Shown: one piece after another, positions 5,182 to 9,333 of the stretch
How positions within the stretch are numbered: position 1 is the stretch's first letter
Layout: every line of letters starts with the position of its first letter
Source: Chloroflexota bacterium
GTDB lineage: Bacteria; Chloroflexota; Anaerolineae; Anaerolineales; JACQED01
DNA: 9,333 bases
NCBI GenBank assembly: GCA_016200785.1
Contig: JACQED010000629.1
Location: forward strand, 1-9,333
Direction of reading: 5' to 3'
The notes under the pieces: generated by a model
The model's input: only the letters and a program-made list of their open reading frames with translations
What the model was told of the DNA's origin: nothing
Databases searched by the model: none
Position numbers and translations under genes: made by a program

Positions 5182-6355
5182 TCGTCTCACCTCCCTTCGT
5201 CGTCATTTTCGCCTCTTCCTCTTCCCCGCGCCCGGCCGAGCCGGCCCGGCTCCTGGAGCCACGACCCCGGCCGCGCGCTTCGCCCTCCGGCCTCAGCGAC
5301 AACCCCAGCCGTTGGCGCGCGGGTTCGACGCTGATGATGCGGACTTGAATCGATTGACCTTCGGCGATCTCAGCGCCCCCGGCCATCTGGCTGGAGTGGA
5401 GCAGGCCCTCCACGCCACCCCCCAGATCGACAAACGCGCCAAAGGTCGTGACGCGCGTCACGTGCCCCTCGATCCAGTCACCTACGCGGAACCGTTCCTC
5501 GACGTGCGTCCACGGGTCCGGCTGAAGTTGTTTCAGGCTGAGTCCGATACGTTTGCCGTTCGGATCGATCTTCAGAACTTTGACTTCGATTTCCTGGCCG
5601 ACCTTGAGCACGTCGCGCGGATGCTTCACGCGTTGCCACGAAAGTTCGGAAATGTGGATCAGTCCTTCGGCCCCGCCCAGTTCGACAAATGCGCCGAAAT
5701 CGCGCAGGCCGCTGACCACGCCTTTGCGGGTCTGTCCCTCGACCAGGTTTTCGGGCAAATGCGAGGCGCGCCGGCTGCGCGCTTCTTTCTGCGCCTCGCG
5801 TTGAGACATCACCAGTCGCTGTCGGGCACGATCGACCTCGACTACCTTCAAGACAAGCGTTTTGCCGACCAGCGAAGCCAGGCGCGACTGGCGCTCGCTC
5901 TCGACGACGCCGCGCGGCAGGTCGGTGAGGTGCGAAGCCGGCACAAATCCACGCAGTTCGCCGAAAGGCACAATCAATCCACCCCGGTTGTACCCGGACA
6001 CCGGCCCTTCCCAAACCTCGCCGGTCGTGAGCAAATGCTCGGCGGCGACCCAATCTTGATTCTGGCGCGGCTGATGGACGGACACCACCAGGTTGCCTTC
6101 TCGGTCCTGCGGCTCTACAACTGTGACTGAAACCACGTCGCCGACGGAGAAAGCAATGCCTTCCTGGGCCAATTTGTCCAAATCGGCGGGCGGCACTATG
6201 CCGTCACGTTTCAGGCCCAGGTCAATGATAAGTCCCTGGGCGCCAAGCGCGATGACTTTGCCTGTTCGCACGTCTCCCCGCCCCACGCGCGTATCGGCGT
6301 CGGACTGCGCGAGCAGCGCCTCCATTTCCGAACCTGGGACAGCCTGTTGCGCCAT
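5153..6355 (-). CDS. rpsA: S1 RNA-binding-domain protein (short ribosomal protein S1-like)
   Basis: This 400-residue RNA-binding protein has four S1/OB domains, at residues about 29-94, 113-184, 207-275 and 290-355. Domains 3 and 4 are the best conserved (RDFGAFVELGGAEGLIHISELSW and TTFGAFVDLGGGVEGLLHSSQ). Four-domain S1 homologues are typical of lineages outside Proteobacteria, where S1 has six; they bind mRNA and help it onto the 30S subunit. The tail (356-400) is low complexity: an Arg/Gly-rich stretch (RGRGRGSRSR), then an acidic cluster. ATG 6355 is preceded only by GGGGG three bases away; ATG 6325 (residue 11) is an alternative. A weak start is common for S1 genes. It heads the operon with rpsU and infA and has an elaborate leader at 6356-6516. 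The symbol is by analogy; such proteins are sometimes named only as S1-domain proteins. Confidence 0.88.
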   Translation of the reverse strand: MAQQAVPGSEMEALLAQSDADTRVGRGDVRTGKVIALGAQGLIIDLGLKRDGIVPPADLDKLAQEGIAFSVGDVVSVTVVEPQDREGNLVVSVHQPRQNQDWVAAEHLLTTGEVWEGPVSGYNRGGLIVPFGELRGFVPASHLTDLPRGVVESERQSRLASLVGKTLVLKVVEVDRARQRLVMSQREAQKEARSRRASHLPENLVEGQTRKGVVSGLRDFGAFVELGGAEGLIHISELSWQRVKHPRDVLKVGQEIEVKVLKIDPNGKRIGLSLKQLQPDPWTHVEERFRVGDWIEGHVTRVTTFGAFVDLGGGVEGLLHSSQMAGGAEIAEGQSIQVRIISVEPARQRLGLSLRPEGEARGRGRGSRSRAGSAGRGEEEEAKMTTKGGETNDIGDVAAE

Positions 6356-6365
6356 GAGCCCCCGG

Positions 6366-6412
6366 AAAACAAAACTCGGCCACGTTAATAATATGAGGAA
6401 CGTAGCCGAGTT
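6366..6412 (-). terminator. Terminator/attenuator hairpin in the S1 leader
   Basis: On the minus strand AACTCGGCTACGTT (6412-6399) pairs with AACGTGGCCGAGTT (6386-6373) as a 14-bp stem with one G·U and a 12-base A/T-rich loop. TTTTGTTTT follows directly (6374-6366). This has the full form of an intrinsic terminator, yet it ends only 10 bases before the S1 start codon. It lies downstream of the operon's own promoter, and no minus-strand gene lies upstream to be terminated. The natural reading is a conditional terminator in the operon leader. The plus-strand side has no T-tract. Confidence 0.75.
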
Positions 6413-6507
6413 GCGTTAATCGGTGCGGTTGACAGTCTATAACCGATGCAACATCTGCATTGCTCTCTCCGTAGCGCGGGCCGAAGCAGCAAGCAACCAC
6501 GTTCCCC
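6395..6507 (-). promoter_or_regulatory. Candidate antiterminator pairing in the S1 leader
   Basis: GGGGAACGTGG near the transcript's 5' end (6507-6497) can pair over 11 positions, with two G·U, with CTACGTTCCTC (6405-6395). Three more mostly wobble pairs are possible. The second segment is the 5' arm and start of the loop of the terminator, so the two structures exclude each other. The upstream segment shares AACGTGG with the terminator's 3' arm, as expected for competing partners. Confidence 0.5.
6437..6460 (-). CDS. Seven-codon leader ORF (MQMLHRL)
   Basis: An ATG at 6460 in the S1 operon leader opens a 7-codon frame, MQMLHRL, ending in TAG. GGAG (6467-6470) lies six bases upstream, a better ribosome-binding site than that of the S1 gene itself. 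It sits between the two arms of the proposed antiterminator and 25 bases ahead of the terminator stem, where ribosome occupancy could affect folding. It is very short and could be chance. Confidence 0.4.
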   Translation of the reverse strand: MQMLHRL

Positions 6508-6522
6508 TTGAACGCTGAGGAT

Positions 6523-6550
6523 ATTATACTCGCCCTTGTAATCTTGTCAA
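6523..6550 (-). promoter_or_regulatory. Consensus sigma-70 promoter of the S1–rpsU–infA operon
   Basis: On the minus strand TTGACA (6550-6545) and TATAAT (6528-6523) are both perfect consensus hexamers separated by 16 bases. Transcription should begin near A6516, giving a leader of about 160 bases before the S1 start. The -35 box lies 24 bases from the divergent permease start codon, so the two transcription units share this intergenic region. Confidence 0.82.
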
Positions 6551-6573
6551 TTAAGGCGGAAAATTGCCTCCTC

Positions 6574-9195
6574 ATGAAAGTATGGGGAAAGCTGGCTTCT
6601 CTTACCCCTCTCATCCTCTCCCTCCGCAACATGCTCGTGCGCTGGCAGAGGACGGCGCTCACCTGCCTCGGTATCGTGCTGGGTGTCGCCGTGATCCTCG
6701 CGATCTCGGTGACGAACGACAGCACGCTCAAATCGCTCCGCCAGGTGTTCGACGAGGCCTCCGGCAAAGCGAGTCTGCTCGTTCAATCGAGTTCGGCGGA
6801 CGGGGGCGGCTTCGACGGGTCGATCGTCTCCCGCGTAACCTCGCAAGACGGCGTGATTGCCGCCGCGCCGGCCGCGCACGTGACGACGCTGTTGGCTCGC
6901 GACGCGCCGAACTGGCAGATCGCGTTTGGCCTCGGCGGACGGGCGTCCGGCAACACGCTCGAACTCGTCGGCGTTGACCCCGACATCGATCCGAAGATAC
7001 GGGAGTACGACATCGCCACCGGGCGATGGATCAAGGGCGACAAGTACGAGGCCGTCATCACCGAGAAGTATGCCGATGAAAAGCAACTCAAGATCGGCGA
7101 CGACCTCGTCATCCTGATCCCGGCCGGACAGGAGCGACTGAGGATCGTCGGCCTGATTTCGAAGACCGGCGCGGGACTCCTGAATGACGGGATCGTGGCC
7201 TTTGCGCCTCTGCCGGTCGTGCAGGATTTGTTTGGCCGGGGGAAGAACGTGGACGAGTTGGACGTCGTCGTGAAACCCGACATCGCCAACTCGCCGGAGG
7301 AACTGGCGGCGCTCAAAGCGCGGCTGGCGACACGGCTCGGCAACGACCACGAAGTCTCGTATCCGGCCTCGCGCGGGCAACTCGTCACGCAGATGCTCTC
7401 GACGTATCAGAAAGGACTTTCGTTCTTCTCGGTCGTGGCGTTGTTCGTCGGCGCATTTTTGATCTACAACGCCTTCAGCATGACGGTGCTGGAGCGCACA
7501 CGCGAGATGGGCCTTCTGCGCGCGCTGGGCATGACCCGCAGACAGATTCTCGAGCTGGTGCTGTCGGAAGCATTCGTCTTGTCGCTGGTCGGCGCGGCGC
7601 TGGGCGTAGCCTTCGGCGTCCTGCTGGCGCGCGTGCTGATCGTGATGCTGGGCGGCGTCGTCGCCACCGAAATCAATCAAGTCACCGTGCCGCTCGACGG
7701 TCTCGCGCAAAGCCTGGCCGTGGGCGTGGCGGTGACGTTCGGCAGTGCGCTCCTGCCTGCCATGCGCGCTTCGCGCACCTCGCCGCTGGAGGCATTGAGG
7801 GTGCAGGGCAAAGAGACCGGCCGCGTGCGGCCAATCGTCTGGCAGGGCGGCGTGGCGTTGATGGTCGTGGCCTGGGCGGGCATCTACAAAATCCCGTGGC
7901 CGCCGGCGATCGCCTTCACCGCCGGAAGCCAATCCATACTTCTACTCTTGTTTGGGGCCACGTTGACCGTTCCGCTGGTCGTGGACGTCACCGAGCGACT
8001 CGCCCGGCCAGCGGCGGTCACGGTTTTTGGCAACGAGGGGATGCTCGGCTCGGGCAACGTGCGCCGCTCGCCGGGGCGCACTTCGCTGACAGTGGCTTCG
8101 CTGATGGTCGGGCTTTCGATGGTGATCGCCAACTCGTCGCTGGCCGCCGCATTCATCCACGACATCACGGCCTGGGTCGAGACGGCACTCGGCGGCGACT
8201 TGTACGTGCGCGCGCCACTGCCGATGCGCGAACACTTCGGAGCAGAATTGGAGGCGCTTCCCGGCGTGGGCGGCGTGACCAAGATTCGCTACTTCGCCGT
8301 CAAGGTGGCCGCGTCGGCGATCCCGCCCGACGCAGAGGGCGAGGACACGATCATCTTCGCCGGGATCGATCCCGACACTTATCGCGAGGTGGGCGAATTC
8401 GAATTCGCCACCGGGCAGGGCGACCCGGACGCGAACTGGGCGCGGTTCCGGCAGGGCGATGCGCTATTCATCTCGACGGTCGTCGCCGACCGATATCATC
8501 TCAAGCAGGGCGATCAACTGCGCCTCGTCACGCGCCGGGGCGAACGCGATTTTTACGTCGCCGCCGTCGCCGTGGATTTCACCGGGCAGGGCTTCATCGT
8601 CACCGGGAGGTGGGCCGACATGAAGCGCTGGTTCGCCGTGACGGGCGTGGATCGCTTCACCATCAAACTTGCGCCCGGTTACACGACCGATCAAGTGACG
8701 CACGCCGTCGAAGACAAATACAAGAAGTCGCGCAGTATCTCGGTCGAGTCGACGCAGGAGTTCAAGGCCAAAGTGCTCAATCTTTCCAGGCAGTCGTTCG
8801 CGTTGTTCGACGTGATCGGGCTGATCGGGATCGTGGTGGCCGCGCTGGGGGTGATCAACACGCTGATGATGAACGTGCTGGAGCGCCAGCGCGAGATCGG
8901 CGGCCTGCGCTCGCTTGGCTTGACGCGCTGGCAGACGACGAAGATGGTGCTGGCCGAAGCCGCCACGCTGGGCGCGATCGGCGGGGTCTTCGGGTTGGGG
9001 TTCGGCTACGTCCTGTCGCAAATTTTCGTGCAGGCGCTCAACGAACTGAGCGGCTACGATCTGAAATACATATTCGCCGTCAACACCTTCGTCACTGGCG
9101 CGATCATCGCCTTCGGCGTCTCACAGATCGCGGCGCTGTACCCGGCGTGGAAGGCGGCGGGAGTGAATATTGTCGAGGCGATCAAACACGAATAG
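6574..9195 (+). CDS. ABC transporter permease with two FtsX/MacB-type halves
   Basis: This 873-residue integral membrane protein belongs to the FtsX/MacB/LolE class. These are mechanotransmitting permeases that work with a separate LolD-like ATPase on lipoproteins, lipids, peptides or peptidoglycan hydrolases; the substrate here is unknown. Each half has an extracytoplasmic core and an FtsX membrane domain. Half one has a membrane segment at about 29-47, a core at about 50-275 and membrane segments at about 284-303, 330-359 and 378-396. Segments at about 424-440 and 454-472 link the halves. Half two has a segment at about 505-527, a core at about 530-735 and segments at about 744-766, 792-820 and 836-857. 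The FtsX coupling-helix motif occurs twice, ERTREMGLLRALGMTRRQI (307-325) and ERQREIGGLRSLGLTRWQT (770-788). I chose ATG 6574, although no strong Shine-Dalgarno precedes it. No ATPase gene is visible in the window. Confidence 0.88.
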   Translation: MKVWGKLASLTPLILSLRNMLVRWQRTALTCLGIVLGVAVILAISVTNDSTLKSLRQVFDEASGKASLLVQSSSADGGGFDGSIVSRVTSQDGVIAAAPAAHVTTLLARDAPNWQIAFGLGGRASGNTLELVGVDPDIDPKIREYDIATGRWIKGDKYEAVITEKYADEKQLKIGDDLVILIPAGQERLRIVGLISKTGAGLLNDGIVAFAPLPVVQDLFGRGKNVDELDVVVKPDIANSPEELAALKARLATRLGNDHEVSYPASRGQLVTQMLSTYQKGLSFFSVVALFVGAFLIYNAFSMTVLERTREMGLLRALGMTRRQILELVLSEAFVLSLVGAALGVAFGVLLARVLIVMLGGVVATEINQVTVPLDGLAQSLAVGVAVTFGSALLPAMRASRTSPLEALRVQGKETGRVRPIVWQGGVALMVVAWAGIYKIPWPPAIAFTAGSQSILLLLFGATLTVPLVVDVTERLARPAAVTVFGNEGMLGSGNVRRSPGRTSLTVASLMVGLSMVIANSSLAAAFIHDITAWVETALGGDLYVRAPLPMREHFGAELEALPGVGGVTKIRYFAVKVAASAIPPDAEGEDTIIFAGIDPDTYREVGEFEFATGQGDPDANWARFRQGDALFISTVVADRYHLKQGDQLRLVTRRGERDFYVAAVAVDFTGQGFIVTGRWADMKRWFAVTGVDRFTIKLAPGYTTDQVTHAVEDKYKKSRSISVESTQEFKAKVLNLSRQSFALFDVIGLIGIVVAALGVINTLMMNVLERQREIGGLRSLGLTRWQTTKMVLAEAATLGAIGGVFGLGFGYVLSQIFVQALNELSGYDLKYIFAVNTFVTGAIIAFGVSQIAALYPAWKAAGVNIVEAIKHE

Positions 9196-9214
9196 GATGT
9201 TTCATAAAGAGTCC

Positions 9215-9246
9215 CCGCCTCGGAATGTTCCGGGGCGGCGTGTTTT
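9215..9246 (+). terminator. Intrinsic terminator of the permease gene
   Basis: CCGCCTCGGAA (9215-9225) and TTCCGGGGCGG (9228-9238) pair fully, with one G·U, leaving a tight 4-base loop once the innermost pair opens. TGTTTT (9241-9246) follows. The hairpin begins 19 bases after the permease stop. Confidence 0.8.
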
Positions 9247-9267
9247 CCTGGCGAAGGGCCGACGGGT

Positions 9268-9292
9268 GACGCCAGCCGCTCAGGCTGGCGTC
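9268..9292. repeat. Perfect 10-bp inverted repeat
   Basis: GACGCCAGCC and GGCTGGCGTC flank a 5-base loop (GCTCA). There is no T-tract on either side, so it resembles a dispersed REP-like palindrome more than a terminator. A possible minus-strand stop codon lies in its loop. Confidence 0.6.
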
Positions 9293-9333
9293 GCTTCTGA
9301 CAACGCTCTGGCGAGCGCCTCTTCCCAGAACGA
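9280..9333 (-). CDS. Possible C-terminal end of a minus-strand gene
   Basis: Reading left from the window's right edge, one minus-strand frame gives SFWEEALARALSEATPA and a TGA at 9282-9280. It looks like an amphipathic C-terminal helix. Convergence with the permease and the hairpin at its stop would fit a gene end. Only 17 residues are visible and the other two frames are also open, so this is tentative. Confidence 0.3.
   Translation of the reverse strand, partial: SFWEEALARALSEATPA

Noticed and set aside
6429..6434. A perfect TTGACA on the plus strand that might drive the permease
   Set aside because: No acceptable -10 box lies 16-18 bases downstream, so I did not call a promoter.
6508..6573. 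Upstream extension of the permease from TTG 6508
   Set aside because: This would begin inside the leader and promoter of the divergent operon and adds non-conserved residues before MKVWGKL. ATG 6574 is the better start.
6547..7932. 461-codon minus-strand frame opposite the permease
   Set aside because: The sequence is rich in Arg, Asp and His, without domains, and runs antisense to a convincing membrane protein.
7896..9269. 457-codon plus-strand frame overlapping the permease
   Set aside because: The Arg/His/Gly-rich translation matches a shadow frame of the permease, which has clear membrane segments and FtsX motifs throughout the same interval.

Overview
The window is GC-rich and holds bacterial housekeeping genes in two blocks, with a repeat-rich boundary between them and an ABC-type permease at the right end. 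The gene content (dnaK–dnaJ–prmA; a short four-domain S1 protein with S21 and IF-1; a Tat-exported L,D-transpeptidase) and the many short palindromic and tandem intergenic repeats suggest a member of the Chloroflexota (Anaerolineae-like). This is inferred from gene style and repeat style, not from a database comparison.

Bases 1-3375 (+ strand) are a heat-shock/protein-modification cluster: the 3' end of dnaK, an unusual interposed nucleotidyltransferase-fold gene, one or two possible micro-ORFs joined by stop/start overlaps, dnaJ, and prmA (ribosomal protein L11 methyltransferase). prmA is marked by repeats. Its start lies in a degenerate tandem repeat that begins at the dnaJ stop codon, and its body carries an in-frame palindrome and a second copy of the repeat. 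prmA ends tail-to-tail, with a 4-base overlap, against a minus-strand L,D-transpeptidase gene (3372-4382). That gene's leader contains a 75-bp element with 8-bp terminal inverted repeats.

Bases 4596-6550 (- strand) are a compact translation operon read right to left: an S1-domain protein, rpsU (S21, overlapping the S1 3' end by 29 bases) and infA (IF-1), closed by a hairpin. It is driven by a consensus promoter (TTGACA, 16 bases, TATAAT). The roughly 160-nt leader holds a strong terminator-like hairpin with a U-tract just before the S1 start, an upstream segment able to pair with the terminator's 5' arm as an antiterminator, and a 7-codon leader ORF with a good Shine-Dalgarno. This looks like an attenuation-type control region for the S1-S21-IF-1 operon and is the most interesting signal in the window.

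Bases 6574-9195 (+ strand, divergent from the translation operon) encode one long permease with two FtsX/MacB-type halves, followed by a good intrinsic terminator. The last ~70 bases hold a perfect hairpin and possibly the last codons of a minus-strand gene entering from beyond the window.
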